This document shows, piece after piece, positions 46,897 to 58,465 of a stretch of 64,000 nucleotides of DNA (position 1 is the stretch's first letter; every line of letters starts with the position of its first letter). Made by a program: the position numbers and the translations under genes. The DNA is from Melanocharis versteri (lineage: Eukaryota > Chordata > Aves > Passeriformes > Melanocharitidae): contig VZTG01002133.1 in NCBI GenBank assembly GCA_013397845.1, positions 587,122 to 651,121 of the forward strand. The letters run 5' to 3'. The notes under the pieces were generated by a model. That model was not told the DNA's origin. It worked only from the letters and a program-made list of their open reading frames with translations, and did no database searches.

Positions 46897-48060
46897 CTGT
46901 GCCTGCAGGCTGGGAATTTTTACATACCTGTGAGAAAGACGGGATTGCAAGGAGAATCATCTGCTCTCTCAGCTGCACGTCCCACTGAGTGTCTGGGGCG
47001 CATGTGGTTTGTTCCAGGAGCATCTCAGGGAGCATCCTGATACCCGTGGAGCTGAGATTCACCTGGTCCACCTGCAGCCAGCCTGAAGGAGCCTTGGCTT
47101 GCCCTGCAGTTCAGGCAGAGGGCACATCTCTGAGTCAGTGCAGCTCACGACAGAGCTGTCGGAGTGCGTGAAGGCTGGCATGGCTGTTGAGGCTTCATCC
47201 TTCATGCTCCTTCTCCTTGCCAAAGAAGAGTCAGTATGAGAATTGCTCTGTAAAGCTGTGGTCACCCCTGAGAATTATCCATCTGAGCTGCTGGCTGTGT
47301 TCCACAGGGCAAGAACTGGAGCTAAGCATTTTCCAAATTATAACAAAACCCAAGGAAGACAGATGAGGTTTAGAACACTGTGATCCACTCTGTGAACTTT
47401 CCACTGTGTTTCAACTCAAGCTGTAATATTACAATCAGCATAAAAAGGCTTGAAATGCTGGATTTACAATGGAAATACTGCCTTTTGCACACTACTAAAC
47501 CTGGAGGTGTTCACACACTCATATGCTGATACGATTAAAAGCATCACAAGCCCCTAGGAAGGCACTATGATTATTTTTCCTTCTTCTGTGACAAGGCCTG
47601 CCACCCTTCCACATCCATTAGTATTACAAATTTCAACAGGAAAAAGAAAATCAATTCCACTTGAATATCATTTTTGATGGTTTCTCTAACTCTTCTGATG
47701 GGCCTAAACAAAAGACTCCAGTTTAATGTGTGTGTATTTTGAGCTGTGCCCCTTGCTGACCCTCCAGTTTAATTTCCGTCCTTCAGATGAGATGAATGAA
47801 GCGTGAAACAGGTCATATCTCAAAACACTGACACATGGGTTACAGACAGAACTCACAGGCAGGAGAGGCAGCCAGTTTGTGGATTAAATCAAAGCAGTTC
47901 TGAATAGATGGGAGGTCAGCGAGGGCCAGCTTTGACATTTGATAGGACCTTGTGATCAATCAACTCTTTCTTGGGTCTCACAGGTTTCTTGATGACAACG
48001 CTTCTTAAAATAAATAAATAAATAGACAAACAAACTCAAATGTGGCTTCTTCAAATCTGC
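46897..48060. other. Unique non-coding sequence
   Basis: No gene or element is recognised. An (AAAT)4-type run is listed separately. Confidence 0.55.
48007..48024 (+). repeat. (AAAT)n microsatellite
   Basis: About four AAAT units followed by impure A-rich sequence to about 48040. Confidence 0.85.
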
Positions 48061-48061
48061 C

Positions 48062-48260
48062 AGAGGAGCTCTGGATTCTGTAACCTATAAGAATTAATTA
48101 TTATCAGAGATGATAATAGCAGGATTTGTTTAAAGCAGCCAGCATGGAAGTTAGTGCTTTTTAATTGCAAGCATTTTCTCTACTTGCAGTGGTAATAATT
48201 TTTTGCATGGTGTGTATTATATCACTATGATTTTGGTAATAATCCAAAAAGCATGATAGC
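48062..48260. promoter_or_regulatory. AT-rich block with inverted GATA pair
   Basis: This AT-rich, non-repetitive block contains the inverted pair ATTATCA (48100-48106) and TGATAAT (48111-48117) separated by four bases. Each arm carries a GATA-factor core (TGATAA). Palindromic GATA sites can bind both fingers of a GATA protein. TAAT-type words flank it. The role as an element is inference. Confidence 0.3.
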
Positions 48261-49860
48261 AAATCCTGGTTGTTTATGGCACTTGGGAGTAATCAGAAGG
48301 AGTCCCTGATTAAAAACCTCCTGTTACATTGAAAGGAAGGATGAAGTGATATCCTGGCCCCTGATGAAATTTATCCCCTGCTGAGTCATTCCTGCCAGGA
48401 TGATTTATCTGGAGGGAGTAGGAACATCTCTGAGAAGCAAATGTTTGGCTTTGGGCATGGACCATATTACAAGAAATTAAGCAATTTTTCCCATAGGAGG
48501 AAGCCCCTCACTGTCTGTGCACTTTGCCACATAAACACACTCGGGCATTAAAGCTTGTTAGAGGAATATTTGCAGCATCACTCCCCATCAGACCTGGTTT
48601 TGCCCCTCTGATGTACATGAGAATTTTCCTACAGGACAATTTTCCTACATTTCCATTGGGAATGATTTTTGGAAAATCATTCATTTCAGTGGTTTTGGAG
48701 ACAGAGTTAAACTTTCAAGGAGAATATGCAGCCTAGGAGTGTTTGTCATGACCAAATGGAGCTGTGCTCTCACAAGATTTCAGGAAGATTGTTTCAGTTG
48801 TATTTTTCTGTCACTTAAGAAAATAAATGATATGGTTTTTTACTCCCCTTCCTTGCTTCATGCAAGAATTGGAAATACAGGATCTATTTCTGGGGTTGGC
48901 TGTGGAATCTCATTAGAGATCATTGTGAAAATATTGTTTTTCAGGAAAATATTAAATTCAAGAAAGACTGCCAGAAGTTTCTTTTTGGAACATAAAAGAA
49001 AAATAGATGCAAAATCCTTATTTGATGTCAAGGGACGTGCTGTAATGAAATGGAGAAGAGCTGATGAGGAAAGCAGGATTTGGAAGTTGGTTTAGAGAAC
49101 AGTGAATTTCCCCAATGAGCCACAAACTTCCCTGTGTGGTCTTAGCCTCTAGCTCAAGGTTCATAGGCTAGGGCTAACATTTCCTTACCTTGGGGGATAA
49201 ATTCCTTTCATCTACAACGATATAAAGACAGGAGGTACTGCAGTGATGGAGAAGCACATAAGTAACTTGACAGGCAGAGTAATGGGCCCGTGTTTCATTG
49301 TCCTGCTAAGTAAGACTCCCTGGGCATTCCTGGACACACACTTCCAGGAGAAATGCAGACACCAGAAGCCCTCTTTGCAGGTGTTCAGCCGAGCTGTGAT
49401 GCCAGGGACACTGGCTGGGTGGGCAGTGCCCTGTGGGGGCAGAACCAGGCAGGGCCCCTGGGCTGGGCAGTGACCATCAGATGTTAACTCTCACAAAAAT
49501 CCACTGATAATGAGAAAGTAGGAGAAAGGAATTTGCTGATAGTGAAGAGATGGAGCTAGAGACTCCCAAGTTCCTCTTTCACCTCACCATTCTGTCTCTT
49601 CTTGGCTCTGCACAGCTCTAGTTCTCCGTGCTTTTGAAAACCATGTCAGGATACTCTTGGAAATCAGGTCCATTTGCATGACTGCCATGCACCCATTCTG
49701 TGCCAGTCAACTCTCTCTCACCTCAAGAAGGTCTAGAGTTCAACATTAGGATGTTGCATACAGGATGATAAATTATTAGGGTTACATGCAAGCACTGCCT
49801 ATAGCTGATGAACAATAAATTAAAATTATTCTGTAAATTAGCAACTTACATATATTTCAG
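48261..49860. other. Unique non-coding sequence
   Basis: No gene or element is recognised. The 118-codon plus-strand frame at 48739-49095 has no family resemblance and no supporting splice or promoter context. A single ATTTGCAT lies at 49672-49679. Confidence 0.55.
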
Positions 49861-49961
49861 TCATGGAATCAGAGAAATGTGCTGGGTTGGAAGGGCCCCA
49901 TCAGGATCATCGAGTCCAACTCGTGGCCTTGTGCAGGACACCACGAGAATCACACTGTGTG
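49861..49961 (-). repeat. CR1 LINE 3' end fragment, antisense
   Basis: On the plus strand this reads 'gttggaagggccccatcagg', 'atcatcgagtccaactcg' and 'aggacaccacgagaatcaca'. That is the reverse complement of the same 3' terminal region seen in the sense copy at 46571-46896, so the two belong to the same or close subfamilies. Only about 100 bp remain. The octamer tail (here at the left end) is degraded to a single CATGGAATCA-like unit. Confidence 0.85.
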
Positions 49962-52900
49962 ATGTCCTCCTTTCTTTACACCTATTTCTTTTACTGGAAT
50001 CATTCAGCCTACCTCACCCACACAATGTGCTGCTGGACTCTTCTCTAGTGCTTACCAATCTCTTTTCTCCTTGATAATCCATATCCTTCTTGTTTTCATC
50101 AGCCATTTCAGTGTAATGATTTGTAGATGGTCATTTTTTCATCAGGACACCCTAAATCAACACTAGCTCTGTGCTTGGGAAGAAAAGGACAGTAGCAAGG
50201 TTATGGAAGTCACCAAAATGCCAAATATGTATTCCCTGTGAAGAATACAGGTTTGGTTTTCATGCAGAACTCAAAGCAAATGCTGTTCATTTAATAAGAA
50301 ATGCATACAGGGAATGCTGCTTGTGATCAGTGATTTGGAGAACGTTTTTGAGAGCCTTGCAGCAAGAGGCTATTTTAAGCTAGAAGGATTATCCTGGCAG
50401 AGGGACAGAGCACCCTTGGCTGGGAGAAAAGCCCCAGAGCAGCCAGCCCTGGATTGGAGCTCAACCACTGCTTCAGCTGAAGCTCTGAAACAGCTCAAAA
50501 AGAATCTGTTTAAATACAGCATGTAGCTGCATTTTATTGCTTCATTTCACTTTATAGGAACCCTTCTCCCAGTTTTATAATTGAGAATTTAACTCTTTGC
50601 CCACTGGAATAGCAGGCTGTCTTCCTTTCCAAGCTGGCAATGGTGTGCAGAGGTAAATCCAGCATTTCTCATGGTTTTACTCCCCAAGGGTTTGCAAGGA
50701 AGGCGATGATCAGCACTGCAGGCAGATCCTCAGGGAGCCTCTGTCCTCGGGCAGAGCAGAGGCTGGGGGTGGGGGTGTGCAGGGACCCTGGATTGTTTCC
50801 TGCAAAGCTGAAAGAATCAGCTGGTAGAGGTCAAATGCCGAGACCTGGGGACAGCTTTTGCTAGGGAGTAGTGTTACTGTCTCCTGGAACACCAGGGGTG
50901 TGCAAAGGTGTGCCCCAGCAATAGGAACCTCTCTGTGTCACTATAGCAAGGTCCTCGAGCAGCCTGCTGCAACACTTTTGACTGTCTGCAGCTCTTGGTC
51001 GTTATACTGGAAAGCCTGAGGCATTTAACATGTTGGATCTCAACACTGTCCTTTGCTCTCCTCGGGCTCCAGGAGATGAGCTCTGGCATTAAAAGTGAGC
51101 GGTGCAAGCTGCCTGCAGGCTCCTCAAATGCCCCCTTCTCCCATAAAATCCCCAGTCCACCCCATCTTCAGAGACCGCTACTAAAACAGTTTCCATTTTT
51201 AGGGATCTCGGAGAGGCAAGTTTTTCTGAAACCATTACATATTTTGTTCCTATTCCAAGTGCTGGCTTTGATAGCTAAAGGGCAGCAACCAGAAAATGTT
51301 TTGAATTCCTTCCAGAGGAGGGAGGAGCAGATGCAGACCTGATGTGATGGAATACTACATTTGGTGCATACACATGCCTGCATCAAGTGCTAGCAGTGAG
51401 GTAGAAGACTCCCCAAGACCTTTGGGATACCCTTTTTCCACACTCCCCCCAGTCCCCAGTAAGTCTGTGCCTGGTGTAAGATCCATCTCCTGCCTGCCTC
51501 GTTGTAAAGAGCTGTAAAATACAAACCCACTCTTTAGATGAAGTCTGATGTTGACAGATGCAGAAAGACATGAGGCAGGAGAAAAGGAAATTGGTTGGTA
51601 GAGTTGATCTTTATTGCTATGGTTTAGCAAAATATGTCTGAGGGAAGCAAGAATGGTCCTTTTGAATCATTTCTTGCATTTATTATACAGCCTGTGGGAG
51701 AGAGGAATGCTTGAGGCAAGCTTGCTGCACAGTTTCTTGTAACAGTGCCTGCTCTGTCTGTATGTGCTGGAGAGCTTGCTCCTGTAGGAGAGCCCAATGT
51801 GATTAGAGCCATTTCTTTCCTCCCTGAGATTTGTCCTTTTTGAAAGCATCCTTTGACTTGAGCACCTGGTCTGAGATAAACCAATTTGTCACCACGATGT
51901 TTGATCATCCACTCTGAGGAAGGATGATTTCAGCACAAGGTGCTTATTCAGATAGCAGAATCAGTATTTAGGAATTTGGTTTAACCTCTGAGGTGCTGAA
52001 TTCTGCTTTTTTTTTTTTTTGTTTTTTGGGGGTTTTTTTTAACTGCACCATCATGAAAATTAAAAGGCAGTTGAAATGCTGTAGGAGGAATTAAAAAGTA
52101 GGATCGATACGTTATTAGTCACACCATAATTTATTTGGGAAGTTTCTGCCCTATTTTTTAATTTAAAAAAATCTTGCTCTCTCCTAATTGAAAGACTTCC
52201 CAGGCTCTACAGAACACTATTTCTCCACTTTTATTCGCAGTCTGAAAAGGAAATGCCACTGCAAGCTGCCATGTTTTTCACGCTTCATTATTGTACATTT
52301 TCTAGTACGTAATGAACTATCCCCATGAAAATTTGCAGTGAATTGTCTTGTAATTGCCTAGATATGAGGGAAAATGTGGTTAGAGTAAAATAACATTAAC
52401 GTTAAAAATAGGAAAATTGCAGTTAATCCTTGTGAAGAGAAATAATACATCTCGTCGCTGAAGGAAGCAAAGGTGCTGGTGGGAACGGGGAGCTTGGCAT
52501 ACCTTTGGGATCTGGCCTTGGTGGAGGAAGGACATAGCAAAGGCATTATCAAAGGGGCACTTCTGCCCAGTGGCCATGGGGAACCTGCTCGAGATGCCAC
52601 CTCCAGCCTCAGGCCTCTGCATAAGAAAGATATTAGCTGGTAGAAGTAAAATCTGAAAAGCTCACAGTCATTATGAGGAGATGGATCGGTTAACTTGTGA
52701 AAAATCATACAGCAGGGCCAAAAAAGGAGTGGGAAGGAATTAGTGAAAGGGTATCCTAGAAGAGCAGTTAGAAAAAAATAAGGGCAATTTAAAGAAAGGT
52801 ACAGAAGATACGGATGTAAACAGAAACATGAAGACAAATGTGCAGTCCACAGGGAGGTGATCCTTGTGCTGCGGGATTTTGCAATTTGGACTGGAGAAAA

Positions 52901-53248
52901 CTCCAGGGGCTGTCACTAAGAAGCAAATCATTTGCCTAACAGTGAGCAGGACTGAGTGATCTAATAAAGCTTTTCCGTTCCTCGTGTCTGGGGCTGGGAA
53001 ATTAATGCTGCATGCGGTGCCAAACTATGTATGTTGAATGTGTCTCTGTCAGCGTTGGGTAGAAGTTAATTTCGTATGTTGATGATAGCACAGTCCGTAC
53101 CACACTGTACCAAAGGAAAGGCAGGCACTTAACCTGGGAGCAGGGAATGTTTATTTCATGCTTGCCTTGGGGTAAGAACTAATGGTGAATCTTGTAGGAA
53201 CAGCATGCTAGATACCATCTTGTCTTTTATTTAAGTGTACTGATTTAT
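49962..53248. other. Unique non-coding sequence
   Basis: No gene or element is recognised. The 159-codon minus-strand frame (52358-52837) is hydrophobic-looking because it is the complement of purine-rich sequence, and it has no family resemblance. A T-rich stretch occurs at 52007-52040. Confidence 0.55.
52007..52020 (-). repeat. Poly(T) tract, 14 bases
   Basis: T14 followed by G-interrupted T runs to about 52040. Low-complexity DNA. Confidence 0.85.
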
Positions 53249-53370
53249 CTCCTACGGGAGGTGGTGGAGTCCCTATCAGCTCTTGAGTCATTTAAAACTG
53301 GAATGAACAAAGCGCTCATGAATAGACTCTGGGGAGCAATCATGAACTGCTTGGGGATGGACAAGATTAA
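53249..53370 (+). repeat. Old CR1-like LINE 3' fragment
   Basis: The text 'gggaggtggtggagtcccta' followed by a 'tcatttaaaactggaatgaa' segment matches the region about 150 bp from the 3' end of CR1/L3-clade LINEs, which reads 'gggaggtggtggagtctcc ... tttaaaa..ggctggaca'. The match fades after about 120 bp and no octamer tail is visible. The copy is therefore old and internally truncated. Confidence 0.6.
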
Positions 53371-53624
53371 ATACCAGGTTTTTATCCAACTATCGTGCTG
53401 CAGATATAGAGCATTAATCATTTGGGTGAGAGCAGGGCACTGAAGTGAGAGGCTGGTGGCCCCTGGCTAGGGTCTCACCCCGTCTTGGTGTGCAGAGGTG
53501 AGGAAAGTCCCACCACGGTCCCGGTTACAGAGCACTTAAAACCAAAATCTTAAGAAGCGTTCCTCAGGTGTGTAAAGGAGACACACTCAGGGTATGGAGC
53601 TGTGTGTGCACTTGTTGTGACCCG

Positions 53625-53690
53625 ACATCCACATTCCTGGGCGCTTCCCCCACCCTCGCTCCGCCGCAGCACGGGGCAGCGCTGGGGGAA
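53625..53690. other. Small CpG cluster
   Basis: About seven CpGs in 65 bp, within otherwise CpG-poor DNA. It is too short to be a CpG island by usual definitions. Confidence 0.4.
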
Positions 53691-56600
53691 GAGCTGCAGA
53701 GAAAGTGCCTGTTTGTCACATGTCTACAGGGCGTGAAGCTTTCCACCATAAATACACACAGCTGTCAGCGTGACAAGATAATTACTTTATTGGTGGGTTT
53801 TCAAGAAAAATGTGGGCCAAAACTTCCTTGTTCTACTCATCAGAGAAACTTCATTGAATTTAAAATCACCATTCTTCCAAGTGAAACAGATTTGGCCCTA
53901 AATCATAATTCATCAGTTGTTGGCATCCTGCAATTTAAATCTTTTCCGCAACAAGGAAATAAATCTTTTAAAAAGTATATTAAAATCAGTATTGATTATT
54001 CCAAGCAGGAGTGCAGCATTCAGAGCTATAAATCTCTTTTTTAGGATCCCAAGTTAAAATATTTCAGCAAAACTGCTGTATAAAAAAAAAATCACTATGG
54101 TTTAATCATGTGGTAAATTGCAAGGATTTTTGTACGCAGAATTTATAGGGCACCGTTTCTTTTAGATTAAACAGGAACATTCCTGATTTAGCTCTGATTA
54201 CTCATCTACAGATGGGGTTAATGTCATGTGTCTCTTTGGGGATGTATCTTCTTAAGTAATGATGTCCTTATTGTGTGCTCTATGGATCCGTTGTCAAGAC
54301 GTCTTTAAATATATCCTGGATGGCACATGGAGGTACCAGTAAATTATGTGTTGAATTAACAGGTAATTCAATCCACCTTGGTGTTAATCTTATTGCAAAA
54401 TAACAAGCTACATAAAAGCCATTTAAGTGCAATTTAAAAAAGGAAAAAAAGCTCTATGAGATATAATCTCTTTAATCGGAAACAGATTTTGTTCAATTAC
54501 TTTTAGTCTCCTCTGTAAAAAGAGTGAAGCGAGATCCAGTGTATCTCCAGGGATCCTGTGCCCATGCAGCTGGACACAGGGGTTGAACTGAGGTGCCACC
54601 AAGGCAAACTTGTACTTTATCACCATGGGGGATGGAGTAGGGCTTGGAAAAACAGCTGTTTCTCTGCTCCCTGACCCCCTGGAACAGTGCTGTGTTCAGG
54701 GCTGATATAACCTGCGCCCTGCTCCTGACTCGTCACCTTTGCCGTGGCTTTGTTGACTGACTCAGGGGAGATGTGGGGCACTAGGTGTGAAAATGCTCCT
54801 CAGCACTTCCAGTGAGGAAGCCTTGCTTGGGGTGGGAATGAGCAGCGTGGTCTCCTCAGGTGGTACCTCCCCCGCTGGGGCTGTTTCCTTATGGGAGTGA
54901 GGGTACCAACAAACCCCAGTGTTTTTAGCCCCTGGAACATCTCACACTTTGCTGCAGGGCCGGGGCTCTTGTGCTTCCCTTCTGCTCCTTGGGTGTCTAT
55001 GGTTGAGGGGCCAAAGCTCCAGCACTGAGCAAATTATAACCCACAGAAACAAGTTCCTTTGTGCTTTCTCCTTTGCAATTTTCAGGCTCATTAGCTATGC
55101 AAAATTATTTGCTCATCCACTAAAAAAACCCCTTTCCATTGCATGAATAATTGCTTGGTTTCCTGAGAGGTGTGCACCGTTTTGGTTAATTTTCAGGCTG
55201 CCTGGTTTGTTTCTGCACTGACTGCTGCCAGCAAAAGTCTTCTCAGCTTCTGCTGGTCTCCTGCTCTGCTGCTATGCATGCCTAAAATTAGTATAAGAAT
55301 TACAGGTTTCACATCTTTAAGTCAAATGCAGGATTCAGAAATGTGTTTTTTCCCCAAGAGTGAAGAGCTTCCTGTTTGTGAGTGTGCACTGTGGGGGCCT
55401 CATGGCAGGTTAATTTGAATGGTCGAAATTTAGAATTAATTCCTGGAAAAAGAGCTGTATTCTTGGAAATGGTCTGTGCTATGTGCTCCTCCCTTGGAAC
55501 AATTTTCAGACCATCCTGTCACAAACTAGCAGCCAGCAGATGGGAAACTCAGAGCCTAGCAATCCCTTTCATTCATTCCACTGCTTTTCTATGCACAGAC
55601 AGTGTTAATCCCATTTAGGTTGGGTTTTTTTTCGGAGGGATATGGAATCCCTTTCTGAGAAATGGCGACAAAAATACCTCAGTGTGAGCCTACAGCTGGA
55701 CTGTGCATGCAGAGGTATCTCAATTTGAAAGCATGCGCCTCAATCTGCTAAAAATGCATCTGTGGTCAAGTCTTGCTACACTCAGTTTGTTCGGAAGGGG
55801 GATTAGTGATTACTGGCATCCCTTGCCCACGGAATTTGATTCAGCAGGGAAGATGGACAACTACGTTAGCTTACACACAGGTATGGAGGTCCAAGTCAGG
55901 CTGCTGCACCCTGTGGGACATAAGGTGTGATTCATATGGGCAGATATGGACAAGAAAAGAGTTTTTTGAGCAGTCAGGACTGCAGAAGTCCCCCAAGAAC
56001 TGTGTTCATGTTTCTTTTTGTATCATCAGCTCACTAAGAAGTGAGCCCCAAAGAAGCATTACTAGCCTCTAAATCTGTTCTTCCTGACCACTGCACTGCC
56101 GTGAGTTAAATCCTGCCTTTGTATCCCATTTAATGCTGTATTCCCTAAGGAATATGGTATAGAAATTGCAGCCAAGGAAGGGAAAAGCAATAGTAACTTT
56201 ATAATAATTTTGCTCCTTCCAGCTTCTGGCTCATGGAAAGGCCAAAGTGACACATGATCTGTGTCAGCACGGTGTTTGCAGCTGCTCTAACAGCTCGCAG
56301 GAGGCTTCTCAGGGCTGCCATTCCCTTGCACAGCCCTGCACACACAGGTTCTGTGCCTTTGCCCTGTCCTTGCAGCACCCTGCAGCTCACAGCTCAGAGG
56401 GACAGCCCGGACCACCAGTGCTGGCTCTGCTCCCCCGCCGCGGGGACATTGTCACCGTGTCCTTCAGGTGTCCTGCAGAGCACACCTGTGGCACCGGGGC
56501 AGCCAGACAGAGCACGAGTGGGGCAAGAATGAGCTGTACTGTCTCTGTCCAGAAGAAAATCTGTATTGTGGATACAGCTCTGCACAATAGATAAGGCTTC

Positions 56601-56841
56601 TCAGATGAAAAACTGCTTCCCCTTCCCGGCGGAGTCTAAAATTTCTTCTGATGGTGATGACTCCTTGAACAATGACAACCTTCATTCATCTCTTCTGGCC
56701 AGGAGAGAGCTGAGAGTTCACGTTTTAAGCTCTTTCACAGTGCTGAAGGCACATAAAAGCCTCTCATCACTGTTCAAACGCAGTCCTCCATTAGGAGTTA
56801 TTTAAGCAGGAACTGCTTTCCCTGCTCCAAACGTCTTTGTG

Positions 56842-56895
56842 TGGAATCCTTCCAGCGCCGCGTGTGGCGTGGGCCGGCAGCTGATCCGGCGTTTG
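56842..56895. other. Small CpG cluster
   Basis: Seven CpGs lie between 56855 and 56892, 40 bp upstream of the GTTAATTAAC palindrome at 56933-56942. The juxtaposition of CpG-rich and AT-rich homeodomain-like sequence is suggestive but unproven. Confidence 0.4.
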
Positions 56896-57252
56896 CTGTG
56901 CTGGACACACCAGTAATGGACAGTTAATTAACCCAATCCATCAGTCAGTCCCTTTCCAAGGCTGCAGCGATGATTTTAAAACCCAAATGTCATATCTCCT
57001 TTCTACCTTTGTGTCATTGTCATATGTTTAAAAAAATGAATAAATGAGACTAGAGGCCCCTTTTGATTACTACAATTTTTCTTCACATGCTTCATTTGCT
57101 GAGCCATTCTCATCAGCCAAGTTGTCTTTGTTTGGCAGACTCTGTCCAGGACTCCGGGCTTGCCCTTCTGGCAAAATGTAGTTTGATCCCACATTTCTTT
57201 TCATCTTTTGCCTCAGTATCTTTCTTGTTTTCCCAAAAAGCTGAAATTAAAC

Positions 57253-57268
57253 AAAAAAAAAAAAAAAA
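57253..57268 (+). repeat. Poly(A) tract, 16 bases
   Basis: Uninterrupted A16. No retroposon body is recognised upstream. Confidence 0.9.
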
Positions 57269-57449
57269 TCAAAAGCTAATCAATTGGGTTTTAGTTGCCA
57301 AGAGTGCATTTGTTTCTCCTTAAGAGCTCTTTTGGTCATGAAAATAACAGCCTTTTCCTGCAAAGAAGGTATTTCTTTTCTACTGGAGATAACACAAGAA
57401 TGGTCTTGCAATTAAGATGATTTTGAGCAAAATATACTTCATGCCTGGC

Positions 57450-57515
57450 TTGTCCCAGCCTACTTGTGTGACCTTGGATGTATCCCCCAACTCCTGACCA
57501 TCCCTCTCTCAAAAA
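57450..57515 (+). repeat. Possible MIR-core relic
   Basis: The text 'acttgtgtgaccttggatg' closely parallels the MIR/CORE-SINE core 'agctgtgtgaccttgggca', and moderately compatible sequence follows for about 45 bp. Short and uncertain. Confidence 0.3.
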
Positions 57516-58444
57516 TTGAATTAAAGATCAGGTTTTCAAAAGAGATAAGTAGGTTTGTGTCTCTGACTCCATCTGCAGAGGCTGTACCAGCACCTCTGAA
57601 AAGGAAGCCCTGTTACAGAAATTTGCAGTGAAAGGAGGCATCCAAAAATGCAGGCACATAGAATAAATAGTTGCTTTTGAAAATCCTGGCCAGCGCCCAC
57701 GAACACTTGTAAAGTACTTTAACATCCAAATGTTGAAGAATGGAGAATGATTTAAATGTTTTGAAGTTATTCCCAGGACTAGAAGTTTGCAGGACTATGT
57801 CACAAAAAGGAAAAAAAAATTAATGTAGCAGATGTAACGAGGAAATTCTCAGAAGTTCAGGGGAAAAGGATATTTTCCTAAAATGCCATTGATTTGCTTT
57901 AGTTTGGTCTGGTTCCCTTCTTTCAAGACTGACATAAATCTTCTGAGCAAAGAAGCTTTCCTGGGAGCTGAGCAGATGCCTGCTGAATCATGGAATTTAA
58001 CTCTTTCTGGGCAGCCTGCAGGCAGCACACATCCACTGCTCTGCAGGGTACAAATCTGGGGACAATTTGCTGATCTGCACCCCATGAGGATCTGGCCTGT
58101 GATATGTCCAGCTGCTTGTTGCCTTTTCTGCATGCCGGTGTCCAGGCTTTGCAGTGGGGACACCCCGTCCTGCCCTCCCAAGGGTGCTCCTGCAGATGCC
58201 TCCCACCACACCTGAGCAGCTCAGTGAGGGTGGCTGCCTTCCCATGGGTGAGCAGCGGTCCTGGGGCAAAAATGGGGCAAAAAGGGCTCAGAAGAGAACC
58301 TCAGCCTGGACCAAAAATAACCCTGCTGTTCAGGGGCCGCCTGAGAGGTGGGATCCCTTCCGAGGAACTCCCTGCTTGAAAGGTGAGACAAGTCTCCTGA
58401 ACAGGTTATTATCCCGAGGAGACAAATCCTTCAGCAGGTTGGGC

Positions 58445-58465
58445 TTTTTTTTTTTTTTTTTTTTT
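58445..58465 (-). repeat. Poly(T) tract, 21 bases
   Basis: Uninterrupted T21, the second longest homopolymer in the window. Further T runs follow near 58521-58531. No retroposon body is recognised. Confidence 0.95.

Larger units (their letters stand above)
53371..57252. other. Unique non-coding sequence with small CpG clusters
   Basis: No gene is recognised. From 53750 to 54500 the sequence is AT-rich. A 'tcattgaatttaaaatcacc' to 'gaaacagatttggccctaaa' segment near 53843-53910 may be another copy of the old repeat suggested at 3063-3150. The inverted repeat TTGAATTA / TAATTCAA with a 5-base spacer lies at 54351-54371. A GTTAATTAAC palindrome lies at 56933-56942. The 158-codon frame at 53568-54044 has no family resemblance. 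Confidence 0.5.

Noticed and set aside
52358..52837. 159-codon minus-strand frame that looks like a membrane protein
   Set aside because: The hydrophobic look comes from being the complement of purine-rich DNA. There is no family resemblance and no start or promoter context.
53568..54044. 158-codon plus-strand frame starting near a small CpG cluster
   Set aside because: It spans a GC-rich to AT-rich transition with no domain similarity. Its 3' half overlaps a suspected old repeat.
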